A DNA stretch of 64,000 nucleotides from an uncultured Aquimarina sp. (GTDB lineage: Bacteria > Bacteroidota > Bacteroidia > Flavobacteriales > Flavobacteriaceae): positions 682,001 to 746,000 of the forward strand of contig CANNBP010000001.1 of NCBI GenBank assembly GCA_947502885.1, read 5' to 3'. The position numbers and the translations under genes were made by a program. Each line of letters begins with the position of its first letter. The stretch's first letter is position 1. Shown here in pieces: positions 8,401-17,248 of this stretch. The notes beneath the pieces were generated by a model. That model was not told where the DNA came from and made no database searches. It saw only the letters and a list, made by a program, of their open reading frames with translations.

Positions 8401-9009
8401 AACATAATGGTATACAGAAAAAGGCATTAAAATCCTTTTATCTGAATTTGAACCTACCTTTGATAGTATAGAATTATCATATACCTCTTTTGATTTTTCA
8501 TAAAAGAAAGCTCTAAAATTTTCATAATCTTTTAAGCCTTTTTTTAAGTCAATTCTATTATAATCTTTGGTCGCCGCTACATACCCTTCTGAGTTACCAC
8601 TTATCATTTCTTTAAGAGAATTAACTTTATCCTCTAAAGAATTTCCATTGGGTAACAAAGGAACCGTAATTGGGTTATCATAATCTGATACAGCTACATA
8701 CATTATAACTTTTTCAGACTTATTTATTTCTATAAGTAGATTATTTAAATTTTCGAGATACTGAGATGAAAAGGTTTTGTTTTTGGTTTCTTCAAAACCT
8801 ACAAGATATTCTTCTAAAGTAGGTTGATCGCTATTTAAAAAATAGATAAACCATTTCTTTTCTGAAATATCACCTGTATCAATTTTTTGATTTCTTGCAT
8901 ATAAGAAATTAACTTGTTCTACAGAGTTTTTTACAAAATGAGTAGATTCAAAAGCATATGCCTGAAGGCCTACAATTAACAACGATATATAAAGTATGAT
9001 CTTCTTCAT
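5494..9009 (-). CDS. Secreted polymorphic toxin with C-terminal ADP-ribosyltransferase domain
   Basis: 1171 residues. A signal peptide (MKKIILYISLLIVGLQAYAF) is followed by about 500 residues of unknown, family-specific sequence. A hydrophobic stretch near residues 555-595 (VIVASFFIGVGEIAAVAKTG) could insert in a membrane. Next comes a pre-toxin zone seen in bacteroidetal polymorphic toxins (KFLDDFAGAHKNSIEQLG near 745; SPEKAALETPTGS near 910). The tip, about 1060-1171, has the R-S-E signature: YRGVGG, AFTSCGSS and RSELLLKAGSEVRV, so it should transfer ADP-ribose from NAD to an unknown target. There is no T9SS sorting domain, RHS repeat or VgrG-type module, so export past the periplasm must depend on something else, plausibly the proteins encoded upstream. 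Its ATG overlaps the preceding stop (ATGA), showing translational coupling. The immunity gene follows 7 nt later. Target and route are unknown. Confidence 0.75.
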   Translation of the reverse strand: MKKIILYISLLIVGLQAYAFESTHFVKNSVEQVNFLYARNQKIDTGDISEKKWFIYFLNSDQPTLEEYLVGFEETKNKTFSSQYLENLNNLLIEINKSEKVIMYVAVSDYDNPITVPLLPNGNSLEDKVNSLKEMISGNSEGYVAATKDYNRIDLKKGLKDYENFRAFFYEKSKEVYDNSILSKVGSNSDKRILMPFSVYHYVTVDNQKRKYYTLTIRSSNKDEEADKAVKEMRPMILGLKGKSGSEKKLESYVRAYLDYYSGNTGVNITASGIKRTIQKDSELYTRAYGENREGIDKEWSDTAQLLDFSGMLTQSDKGQIFNAVDFSRTLFDGMKMYVVLTDANTSSNILENVNKLVPKSHQYYIWVHLEEDGTLSLNNIVPQGFDKKIAWATAHWTEVMWANAELNLGEGTVEQLKINMMISNQLLTYASEILKHTLVPEKYWNPKHADYPKYMPYIVAAFNATMGDFGSVLDKNKAQMQFAFKTGVWNGIVDEVKGLSDVGKMATEYFLNPDKARELDNGLSQLTFATVWNSFKSAHGYVEGQETNEFKLSHQIGKDIVIVASFFIGVGEIAAVAKTGKLVKIASLSKLSKVIGNGAIKVLKKMPGNIAELLKKLPDNIIKEVQKVGAKSYLILKLNTTKITKISDDAVFSEMKLLDDGAIVRLTDGKNAQFDEVKYIDELGEHTGTISIVDNGGEIGIKIGNSVTDVTRIFDEFSEAIAKKIKELGLPNNGKKFLDDFAGAHKNSIEQLGKNPKLIDSWAVLDDIGVDNVIRKNISQLKEVDEILNPIGGYKAWKSSNPGKLNRLWDEITEANGIYSVKYVDGTSQGIGKATMDGDILEFDINIPEFLQKQSVGSEIVEGAIKKHNPNKIKGEWTKGSRYPNGESINLTKFKENIGQGMSPEKAALETPTGSMMKKNGFDGEPEIVVNTTEEVVVRFTRKVDNVGGGFEQVTKAIAKQELPEEFVNALKKMEIKEDEILDYFVKYHNDHGFRFFNEIHDLMKQYPKLNKTDVNLLWGYTTHLFYWDLNLWLREGNNVLKVASIKELLNTTLDKVKNFDKPIIYRGVGGSGDPSKYLDLYTVGSKHTWKAFTSCGSSHKAAFISKKDVIFEIRHLNAKDISDFADGIKFRGYPRSELLLKAGSEVRVISNNTIDVVTKKPIIVLEQIK

Positions 9010-11279
9010 TCAGTAAAATTTGATTGTAATAATATCTCCAAAAATGATTGTTTTAAAGCTTCTATTAACTCATCAACAATTGCATTTTCATCCTTATTTT
9101 CTTCTCTTCCTTTTTTCACGATATCTATATAAACAAAACCTATTTTTTTAGAAATATCGATAAAGTTATTTAGTAAATTTTCATCTCCATCATTAAGCAT
9201 TCTTGAAAACAAATAACTCGAGAAATTTCTTTCTAAAGTCACAAATTCAGAGTCCAATTCGGTATATTCAGCATTAACAAACCCTCCTTCAAAAACAACA
9301 ACACTATCATGATCAGCTGGTTCTTCTCCGTAATTAAATTTACTCAGTTCCTTTTGATAATCATTTTGATAAGTACTTTCGTTATCCTTCCCTTCTCTAT
9401 AAATCTCATAAACAGCTTTAACAATTAAATCAACTAATTTCTTTTTCTCTTTTTCAATTTCTTCATTAATATCCTTTAAATCAGATTGAGCCTCTTTAAA
9501 GTCTTTTATTGCCTTTTCTAACTCTTCTTCTGCTTTTTCTTTCTCTTCATCTGTTGTTGCATTTTTAATGGCATCTTTAGATGTTTCTATTCTTGTACCA
9601 CTATCTTCAAACCTATCAGAAGCATCGTTCAGTTTTGTTTGTAATTCTTCAGAAACTTGTTCATTCGTTCCATTATTTACTATAGCATCCGCTATTAATT
9701 TTGTATTTTCTTTGGTAATTTTATCAATATCCAGGTTTAATGCTTCAATAATTGCATTTGTCAAACTACTTAAGTCAAAATTGAGTAAAGCATCTAACTC
9801 ATCACTTATATCATTAACACCACCCCAATTTTCATCATAATCAGTAACAACAATACCCGAAATTAATTGATAATCGGTATTAATACCTATTCCGTTAAAA
9901 CTTACCTTTAATTTGGTATCCTCTAGGTAAGGAACAACAATATACCCCCAACCAGAATAGGAACCAGTACCTTGTTGTACATCTTCTAAATGATTATCGG
10001 ACACTGTAGTGTTACCAGAAGTTACTTCTTTTACAGTAACAGGAAAATCTCCTGCAGTAAATACATCATTAACAACCAAAGTTTCTATAGGATTTTGATT
10101 TGTAATTACAATTTCTGGGGTAATACCACAGTTATAAGTAGCTGTTTCACTAGCCTTAAGTATCGTTGTGAATTCATAAATTTGTGAATACGTATATCCA
10201 CCGTTACTAATACATTCTCCTCCCACCCTAAACTCATAAGTGGTACCCGGTTCTAGATTATAAATACTTGTGTATTGATTTACTGTTTGTACATCAAACC
10301 ATACTGCACTTTCTGCATCTTTCTTTCTATACTGTACTTTAAAATTATCATGATCTACTCCTTGCCACAGTATTTTTTCACTGGTTGGATTTTTACTCTC
10401 TGCTAAAACAAATTCTGGTTCTTTACACACGTCACTATAAGTAAAGTGAAAAATCTCACTATATCCATTATTTTTAAAAACAGAAGTTTCATTAATCCCA
10501 TCTGTAGCAATAGCTTTTACCCGCCAACCATACATTTTATTGGGTAACAATTGTGTTTCTCCCGGCCCATATAATAATGAATTATTAATTGTGGTAGTTT
10601 GAAACAATGGTGGGCTAGATAAAAATGCTGCTTGAGGATCAATTTGATTATCCCATAATTCTGTTAGTGTAAATTCATATTCAACTCTTGTTCCTGCAGG
10701 AGTACCTGGTGACCAGTTAAAAAATATATTTTGTGGATTTTTCATTACTACCATCTCATTACGTTCTGGTGTAATTAGAATAGGAGGATTTGCTAATGCC
10801 AAATATACCCGAGCACAACTTTTTCGTGATATTTGTCTTCCTGATAGCGCATCATATACCTCAAAACAAAAACCATAAAGTCCCTCTGGTAAAGGTCTAC
10901 TATATTCTTGTGGAGTAATTCCGTTCAAGTTTTGTAACGCAAAATAAGCTTGTAAATCAACATTACTAATTCGCAATGGTATTCCTCCATCCAAAAAGAC
11001 AGGATTAGCACCAATAACTACATCATTACTTTGCACAGATAATCCAGCATTATTTTCCACAAAAAACTTCAATCGCACTTGTCGATTAGTTTCTGTAATA
11101 TCTGTAAGTAGAAGGTTTAAGATTAATTTATCTGAAACCGATGTGCTATATTCTGATAACTTTAAACTATAGGGTGGAATTACCTGTGGAGTAACATTTA
11201 CAGGAAATACCTGTGCTTCTAATCCACTAGTGAATAGAAACGTTACTAACAAAAAGTAATATGTGATGTTTTTAATCAT
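9006..11279 (-). CDS. Large secreted Fn3/coiled-coil protein, TANFOR-like
   Basis: 757 residues with a signal peptide ending near LEAQVFPV. Residues about 20-280 are a beta-rich region (VNVTPQVIPPYSLKLSEYS; PLPEGLYGFCFEVYDA) of the kind that recalls TANFOR-domain proteins of Bacteroidota; I offer that name from memory of the pattern. A fibronectin-III-like domain lies near 290-375 (YNLEPGTTYEFRVGGEC). Residues about 490-650 are a long, strongly charged coiled coil (for example KAEEELEKAIKDFKEAQSD). The C-terminus is helical without a sorting domain. The last four bases overlap the toxin start, so it is made together with the toxin and could act as its chaperone, scaffold or anchor; that role is inference. 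Next-upstream gene 12 nt away. Confidence 0.6.
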   Translation of the reverse strand: MIKNITYYFLLVTFLFTSGLEAQVFPVNVTPQVIPPYSLKLSEYSTSVSDKLILNLLLTDITETNRQVRLKFFVENNAGLSVQSNDVVIGANPVFLDGGIPLRISNVDLQAYFALQNLNGITPQEYSRPLPEGLYGFCFEVYDALSGRQISRKSCARVYLALANPPILITPERNEMVVMKNPQNIFFNWSPGTPAGTRVEYEFTLTELWDNQIDPQAAFLSSPPLFQTTTINNSLLYGPGETQLLPNKMYGWRVKAIATDGINETSVFKNNGYSEIFHFTYSDVCKEPEFVLAESKNPTSEKILWQGVDHDNFKVQYRKKDAESAVWFDVQTVNQYTSIYNLEPGTTYEFRVGGECISNGGYTYSQIYEFTTILKASETATYNCGITPEIVITNQNPIETLVVNDVFTAGDFPVTVKEVTSGNTTVSDNHLEDVQQGTGSYSGWGYIVVPYLEDTKLKVSFNGIGINTDYQLISGIVVTDYDENWGGVNDISDELDALLNFDLSSLTNAIIEALNLDIDKITKENTKLIADAIVNNGTNEQVSEELQTKLNDASDRFEDSGTRIETSKDAIKNATTDEEKEKAEEELEKAIKDFKEAQSDLKDINEEIEKEKKKLVDLIVKAVYEIYREGKDNESTYQNDYQKELSKFNYGEEPADHDSVVVFEGGFVNAEYTELDSEFVTLERNFSSYLFSRMLNDGDENLLNNFIDISKKIGFVYIDIVKKGREENKDENAIVDELIEALKQSFLEILLQSNFTE

Positions 11280-11291
11280 TTACATGTTTTT

Positions 11292-12392
11292 TTATGGAAG
11301 TGTAAAAGAAAAATTATTTGTTTCATAAAATGCTCCATTATCATTACTAAAAGTAATTTTAATTTTATATTCACCTGTCGTAAATTTACTATCTAATACA
11401 GTAGATTCAGGATACTTAATAAGTATATGTTTGTCTGTATGTAACTTAATAAAACTGAAGGATACACTTGCTTCTTCTTTAACAAAATATCTAGAATAAG
11501 ACGTACATCCTAAATCTTCTTGATTTAAAATAATTTCGGTATTATCATCATCCCTTGTTATAACAACCTGAGAATTAAGAAGCTTATAATACACTTGTTC
11601 TTCAAAAGGCCATGTACTCATAAAGTGTCCATTAAGCTTTAATTTATAATTCTTATTTCCCGAACAAGTTTCTGTTTCAATAGGTTCAATACCTGTTATT
11701 ATTGGGGTTGGGTTGAACACATAAAAACTTACGTTTACATCGGGCTCATTGTTAGCAGTCATTTTGATTACCTCTCCATTAGCTATCTGATACGCTAAAT
11801 GGAATAATCGAAATTCTTCATAAGGTTCATCAACAATACTACTTTCTGGAATAGTAAAATTAATCTTGTTATCGCTATAAGTATGAGTTAATTTTATTTG
11901 CTTTTGATCACCCTCTGCAATCAATAAAAAAGTAAGCACTGCGTCCTTATTATATACATCTGGCTCTAGTTTATGAACGAATCCCTTTTCAGAATAAAAA
12001 ACATTTAAATTAGAGGTTACAATTTTCGAATTAACATCTTTAGCAAAGTTAAAAGGAGGAGTAGTAAAACTAATTTTTTTATCATTTTGATCGTTACCAT
12101 CCAATAAAATTGTTAGTTCATATTTTTGCGCTGGTAATAAATCAATAATAGAGTTTCCTGTTGATTCATAAGCAATCTCTTTAAAATCGGTCTCTCCCTC
12201 TTTACGCAGTCCATATTTTATATCTCCAGAAAAGATTCCCTCAAAACCAAAAGTAACAGTAGTAGCGCTCAACTTTGTTATCTCTATGTCTCCATTAATT
12301 GTTGATGTACTACCATCATCTCCATCATCACTAGAACAGGATAATAGTGTTGTCATAAAGATTATTACTAAAAATGTCTTTTGTAATTTCAT
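11292..12392 (-). CDS. Surface-type lipoprotein
   Basis: 366 residues. The signal peptide MKLQKTFLVIIFMTTLLSCS has a lipobox with Cys19, followed by the acidic stretch SSDDGDDGS, the sort of residue pattern that directs flavobacterial lipoproteins to the cell surface. The mature part is all beta, with Ig- or Fn3-like pieces (FGLR-type KYGLRKEGETDFKEIAYE) and the domain border PTPIITGIEPIETETCSG that looks like an IPT/TIG-type start. No enzyme motif. It lies 7 nt after the PKD lipoprotein gene and 12 nt before the coiled-coil protein gene, so it belongs to the same operon and likely helps anchor the complex at the outer membrane (inference). Confidence 0.6.
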   Translation of the reverse strand: MKLQKTFLVIIFMTTLLSCSSDDGDDGSTSTINGDIEITKLSATTVTFGFEGIFSGDIKYGLRKEGETDFKEIAYESTGNSIIDLLPAQKYELTILLDGNDQNDKKISFTTPPFNFAKDVNSKIVTSNLNVFYSEKGFVHKLEPDVYNKDAVLTFLLIAEGDQKQIKLTHTYSDNKINFTIPESSIVDEPYEEFRLFHLAYQIANGEVIKMTANNEPDVNVSFYVFNPTPIITGIEPIETETCSGNKNYKLKLNGHFMSTWPFEEQVYYKLLNSQVVITRDDDNTEIILNQEDLGCTSYSRYFVKEEASVSFSFIKLHTDKHILIKYPESTVLDSKFTTGEYKIKITFSNDNGAFYETNNFSFTLP

Positions 12393-12399
12393 AATATAT

Positions 12400-13749
12400 T
12401 TATTCTTTTTGTACTTTAATATCTACCAAAACATATGAATTCTGCCCATCTTCAACATATTGTTTGATCTTAATTGCTCCTTTTTTACCCTCTTGCGTCT
12501 GAAACAATACAATTCTAGGTACAATCATATCATCAAAAGCCTGACTACCGGGTGCCGTTTTTTCAATAACCTTACTCTCTAATAATGCATCATTTATCAT
12601 CGAATCAAACTGAGAAACAGTAATCGGAGTAAAACCCAGTCTATTATCTAATTCTTGCGAATTTATAAATATGGTATGTTTTGGATTATCAAAGGCTGTA
12701 AATGTTGTTTCTGACAAGTCATTCGGGCTTGTAAAAAAGTTTTCTCCAAAACTTTGATTCAGTCCATAAAATACGATATCAATAAAAGGTTCATTTTCAC
12801 TAGTTACTTCCTGATCTGTATAGACTAATCGATCCTTTATATTATAAAAGCTTCCAACACCTGCATTATTTGCGGTATTAATCCCTAACTTAATATCAGT
12901 GAGTTCTCTAAGATTTGTATTAGCGAAAAAAGTAATCTGCTTACTTATTGTTTTAGTTTCTTTACCATTAGAAACTGTTAAGTTAATTGTCTTTGTACCC
13001 GTTTGTGTAAAAATAATTTCGGGATTTTCTTCTGTGGAAAGCGTAGTCGAAGCCCCTTGAAAATTCCACTGATATGAAGTGCCACTAATTGATTTATTTT
13101 CAAATTGAATTTTTGCTGGTATTTGAAAATCGTCATCTTCAAAAGCCACTGTATATTCAAAATCTGCAACAAGAAAAGGGGCTACAGTTATTGTTTTCTC
13201 CAAATCATAACTCTCACGGCCATTCCCAATTTCTAATCGGATAATATGTTCTCCTGGTTCTTCAAAACTAACTTCTCCAGGGTTTTCTTGAGTTGATGTT
13301 GCCGGTATACCACCTTCAAAAGTCCATTTATAGCTATTTGCTCCGCTCGAAACATTACTTATTTGATAAACTGCAGGAGAAAAAGTATCCACTAGATTGG
13401 TAACCTCAAAGTCTATAATGACTGGTGCATCTATCTGTATTTCTATTTTTTTACTATCACTTTCGCCATCCTGATTCGTTGAAAAAAGTTCAATAGTATA
13501 CACTCCTTTGGTATCAAACTGAACAACACCTGGGTTTCTGTTAACAGATCTTGAAGGAACACCACCTTCAAATTTCCATTCATACTCTTCTCCCCCTACT
13601 GTTCTATTCGAAAATACCATTTGTACTGGTATCGAATAATCTTCATTAAACACCTCATACTCAAAATCAACCACTACAGGTACTGCTTGTTCTTTAGCAC
13701 AGCCCATAAGCAACAGTAGCAAACTAAATATGTATATTATCTTTTTCAT
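12400..13749 (-). CDS. PKD-repeat lipoprotein
   Basis: 449 residues. Lipobox LLLLLMGC with Cys17. Three tandem PKD-type beta domains span about 25-275, each with the pattern of a YEWKFEGG / YKWTFEGG / YQWNFQGA core followed by ENPG-V/I-x-F and a G-x-(H/Y)-x-I-x-L strand. A C-terminal region of about 170 residues (from NTNLRELTDIKLGI) is beta-rich and unrecognised. PKD domains usually mediate protein or glycan contacts at the cell surface. The gene is 42 nt after its upstream neighbour and 7 nt before the next lipoprotein gene. Within the operon it probably forms part of a surface scaffold; no evidence for enzymatic activity. Confidence 0.7.
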   Translation of the reverse strand: MKKIIYIFSLLLLLMGCAKEQAVPVVVDFEYEVFNEDYSIPVQMVFSNRTVGGEEYEWKFEGGVPSRSVNRNPGVVQFDTKGVYTIELFSTNQDGESDSKKIEIQIDAPVIIDFEVTNLVDTFSPAVYQISNVSSGANSYKWTFEGGIPATSTQENPGEVSFEEPGEHIIRLEIGNGRESYDLEKTITVAPFLVADFEYTVAFEDDDFQIPAKIQFENKSISGTSYQWNFQGASTTLSTEENPEIIFTQTGTKTINLTVSNGKETKTISKQITFFANTNLRELTDIKLGINTANNAGVGSFYNIKDRLVYTDQEVTSENEPFIDIVFYGLNQSFGENFFTSPNDLSETTFTAFDNPKHTIFINSQELDNRLGFTPITVSQFDSMINDALLESKVIEKTAPGSQAFDDMIVPRIVLFQTQEGKKGAIKIKQYVEDGQNSYVLVDIKVQKE

Positions 13750-13791
13750 TATTTATTTTACTCTTTTTGATCTTCTATATTTCCAAAAGAA

Positions 13792-16700
13792 CTACTCAAA
13801 CACTAACTTACGCGTCTCTGTACCTCTAGGGGTTTCTAGTAACATTAAATATACTCCTGAAGGGATATTTATTGCATATTCTAAAGTAAACTCAGTATTA
13901 TTATCCCCAGATCTTTCATCCATAGTAGCTCCCGACATTAAATTGATAATTTTAACCGAAATATTCGAATCTTCTGCCAATGATATCTTTGTTTTAAAAG
14001 TTCCGTTACTTGGATTAGGGTATATGATAAACTCTTGGATAAAATCGTCCTGAGAATTAGACATATCTGGCCCTTCTATAGCCGGTTGTACAACAATAGT
14101 TTTCTTGAAATCCATATAACAATCTCCTTGATAAGACCTTAAATTAATATCATACGAGCCTTCTTCATTAAATTGAAGAATCAATTGCTCATCAGTTTTA
14201 GATACTATTGCTACAGTTTCAGGGATGGTCCATTCTACTTTATCCCCCAAGGGTTCGCTTACATTTACCAAAATCACTTCAGAATTTGTATATGCCTGTG
14301 TAGTAAGTAAAAAATCTGCATCAATAGGAGTATCAAAAACTACTACATTAATTTCTCCAATACCTATACAACCCAGGCTACTTGTAATAGTTGCAGTATA
14401 TATTCCTGCCTTAGTTAACTCTACTGCACTTGTTGTAGCTGTAAACCCATTACTACTTGACCACTCATAAGTAGCACCATTGTCATCAATAGCAATATCA
14501 ATCTCTAGAGATTGATCATTACAAAGTGCTCTTTCTGCTTCCATATGTACAACAATAGGATCTGGATCTTCAAGGATCACTTCATGAAATGCTACACATT
14601 CATTCGCATCAATAACTTTTATAACATATGTCCCTTCTGTAAGATTAGTAATCATAGATGTCTTTTCCCCAGTATCCCACTCTAGTTCATATGGTGTTAC
14701 TCCTCCTTCTATACTAACTTCTATAATACCATCCTTACCCTCAAAACAAGTTGGAGGTTTTAATGTAGTTGCTTCAATTTTAAGGCCGTTGGGTTGATCA
14801 ACTATTACTTTTCCTTTTACTTCACAACCTTTGGCATCTATAACATGTACTGTATATGTTCCTGCAAACAGTTCATCTATGTCTGGTATAGTTTCTCCAT
14901 TACTCCAATTATAGGTAAATGGTCCTATTCCTCCTGATACGGTCACTGTTGCTGTACCGTTATTACCACTAGTACAAGTAACTTCTGTACTTGTAAAAGA
15001 AAGTTTTAATTGCTCTGGTTGCGGTAGAAACTTGATACTATCGATTGCTTGTGCTAACCTATACTCCCTAGAACCATCTGCAAGAAAATACTCTTCATAA
15101 GTTCCTAATTCTATACCCTCAGAATCTTCTATATTCAACGCATAATTACCCACACTCTGAAATTGTATAATACTATCATTTATGCTATTGCCATTCTCAT
15201 CTTCTACATCTTGCCAAACTCCATTGACTTCTTTCTTCCAACGGTAACAGTATCTTCTTAAAGCAGAACGGCACTCGCCTGTATTATCAGCAAATTTATC
15301 AAAAGGAACTCCTCCTATTACAGTGGCAATAAGTGCTCCGTCATGAAATTGATCAGGAGTTTCATAAGGAAAAACAAAATACTCCCCATTACTGTATTCA
15401 TTTTCTATGTTACAAGAAATAGGATTATTTATTTCTAAGGTTACCTCTAATGGATCTGGGTGATCCAAGTCATATGTTACGCTAGTGGTAGTACAGCCTT
15501 CTTTGTTCGTAGCTTGATCATAATTCGCATCTTTAACGGTTATCGTATAACTACCTTTACCAATACTATGTAACACCACTATAAAATCATCTCCGTCTAC
15601 AGTAGTATTTGTAGTTGTAATCATATTATCGTCTTGATCTCTCCATTCAAAATCATAACTTTGATTTCCATAAGATGTACCTCCGCTTATTGCTGCCTGA
15701 ATCCTACCATCTTTAAAACCGAATGCTCTAGGATCATTCAGTTTTATCACATTAACTGTTAATTCTTGTAGAATAGGATCAATTATGGTTGATAGAATAA
15801 GTTCACTTGTCAACTCTATCTCTCCTGTAGTTGGATTCGGAACTTGTATTTTAGCAACACAAGCATTTCTATCTCTTACTTTAACTTCATATTCTTCTGG
15901 TAGTAAGTTCTTAATTTGATGAGTGGTATTACTCTCAAAAGGTTGCCAATCATCAGGGGCACCAGACCCCTTAACCCTATACGTATATTCATATCCACTA
16001 CCAGTTCCACCTGAAGCTTCTAAATGTATTTCTCCATCTGAGCCACCAAAACACCATACATCAACTTTATCTGTGATATCAAAAACAACTGGCGTTGGTC
16101 TATTGATTTTGATTCTTTCGGTATGTTGCGAATCTCCAGTATAATATCCTGTAGTAAATAACTCAATCTGAGACTCAAAACCATTTTTACTGGGCTTCAA
16201 TCCGGTTAATAGAATACTATTATTTCGATCCAAACTACTTATTCCATTAAATTGATTTGTTGGGGCATATAAAGGTTGCCCCAATGAAGTGGTACCAATC
16301 TGATTTGACATATCTGTAATCGAAATATTAATTTCATCTTTATCAGAATCTAATGCTCTACTAAATGTAATACGTATACTCCCATCATTTTCATCATAAC
16401 AACTTACTGTAGCTGGGTCTGGTGTTACATTAGTAATTAAAGGGGCTGTTCTAAGGTACTCTAGATCTATAATATTAGAAGCATCTCCTACACTACAATT
16501 TGGATTTACTCTGATATCAATTTTTTTTCCTAAATCTTCCTTATCCAAAAACTCTTCTCCTTTTATTCTTAGTCTAGCTATATTATTTGTTCTCCTACCA
16601 TTTACAAAATCAGGAAAACGCTCAAAAGGTGGAAAAGGAGGGCCATTAGTTTCTATTACTCTATACTCCCAATTATAATAAGAAAGGTCCAAGTTGTTAG

Positions 16701-17241
16701 GTAATGTAATCGTAAGGAAGTTTTCGTCGGATAAATAAGCATTTACTGCAGGTTCATTAATTACAATTTCTGGAAACACATCTACTTTATAAGAAAAGTC
16801 ATTATCGTGTTGAAAAGTTAAGTCACCTGATGTTGTATAACATGTATTTCTATTTACCTGTATTCTTCTGTCATTATGATGATTAGTCCCTCTACATCTC
16901 TCAAAAGGGGAATCATTATCTCTTCTTGAAGATGCATCTATTACTACATAATCAAATGCATCTAATCTAGTAAACTCATGAGGAAAAACTCTTGTCTCTC
17001 CTATAAATTGAAACCTAGGAGATTCATTTATGGTATGAATAACGAAGTCAGAAATACCAACTAATTTAATTAAGTTCACTCCACCACCACCATCACAATT
17101 AGACAGACCTCTATTTTGAGTTAGTTCTAGGTTTATCTTATATTCTGCAGTTCCTCCAAGATTTACCTGACCAGTTACTTTTATTGATGCAATACATATC
17201 AATAAAAACAAAATCAATTTCAAACATGAATTGTTTCCCAT
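13792..17241 (-). CDS. SprB-repeat surface protein secreted by the type IX system
   Basis: 1149 residues with an N-terminal signal peptide (LFLLICIASIKVTGQ). Several SprB-type repeats are visible between about 270 and 920: each has a Cys or Gly core such as VTCTSGNNGTATVTVSGG, then YNWSNGET, then GTYTVHVIDAKGC. An Ig/PKD-like domain follows near 960-1050. The last 80 residues (from FIIYPNPSNGTF to TRKLVFE) are a type A T9SS C-terminal sorting domain, so the protein is exported through the T9SS and attached to the surface. SprB repeats are known from gliding adhesins. It is the only clear T9SS cargo in the operon, so it could supply surface exposure to the partner proteins. The start ATG at 17239-17241 lies 7 nt after the upstream stop. 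Confidence 0.8.
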   Translation of the reverse strand: MGNNSCLKLILFLLICIASIKVTGQVNLGGTAEYKINLELTQNRGLSNCDGGGGVNLIKLVGISDFVIHTINESPRFQFIGETRVFPHEFTRLDAFDYVVIDASSRRDNDSPFERCRGTNHHNDRRIQVNRNTCYTTSGDLTFQHDNDFSYKVDVFPEIVINEPAVNAYLSDENFLTITLPNNLDLSYYNWEYRVIETNGPPFPPFERFPDFVNGRRTNNIARLRIKGEEFLDKEDLGKKIDIRVNPNCSVGDASNIIDLEYLRTAPLITNVTPDPATVSCYDENDGSIRITFSRALDSDKDEINISITDMSNQIGTTSLGQPLYAPTNQFNGISSLDRNNSILLTGLKPSKNGFESQIELFTTGYYTGDSQHTERIKINRPTPVVFDITDKVDVWCFGGSDGEIHLEASGGTGSGYEYTYRVKGSGAPDDWQPFESNTTHQIKNLLPEEYEVKVRDRNACVAKIQVPNPTTGEIELTSELILSTIIDPILQELTVNVIKLNDPRAFGFKDGRIQAAISGGTSYGNQSYDFEWRDQDDNMITTTNTTVDGDDFIVVLHSIGKGSYTITVKDANYDQATNKEGCTTTSVTYDLDHPDPLEVTLEINNPISCNIENEYSNGEYFVFPYETPDQFHDGALIATVIGGVPFDKFADNTGECRSALRRYCYRWKKEVNGVWQDVEDENGNSINDSIIQFQSVGNYALNIEDSEGIELGTYEEYFLADGSREYRLAQAIDSIKFLPQPEQLKLSFTSTEVTCTSGNNGTATVTVSGGIGPFTYNWSNGETIPDIDELFAGTYTVHVIDAKGCEVKGKVIVDQPNGLKIEATTLKPPTCFEGKDGIIEVSIEGGVTPYELEWDTGEKTSMITNLTEGTYVIKVIDANECVAFHEVILEDPDPIVVHMEAERALCNDQSLEIDIAIDDNGATYEWSSSNGFTATTSAVELTKAGIYTATITSSLGCIGIGEINVVVFDTPIDADFLLTTQAYTNSEVILVNVSEPLGDKVEWTIPETVAIVSKTDEQLILQFNEEGSYDINLRSYQGDCYMDFKKTIVVQPAIEGPDMSNSQDDFIQEFIIYPNPSNGTFKTKISLAEDSNISVKIINLMSGATMDERSGDNNTEFTLEYAINIPSGVYLMLLETPRGTETRKLVFE

Positions 17242-17248
17242 AATCCAA

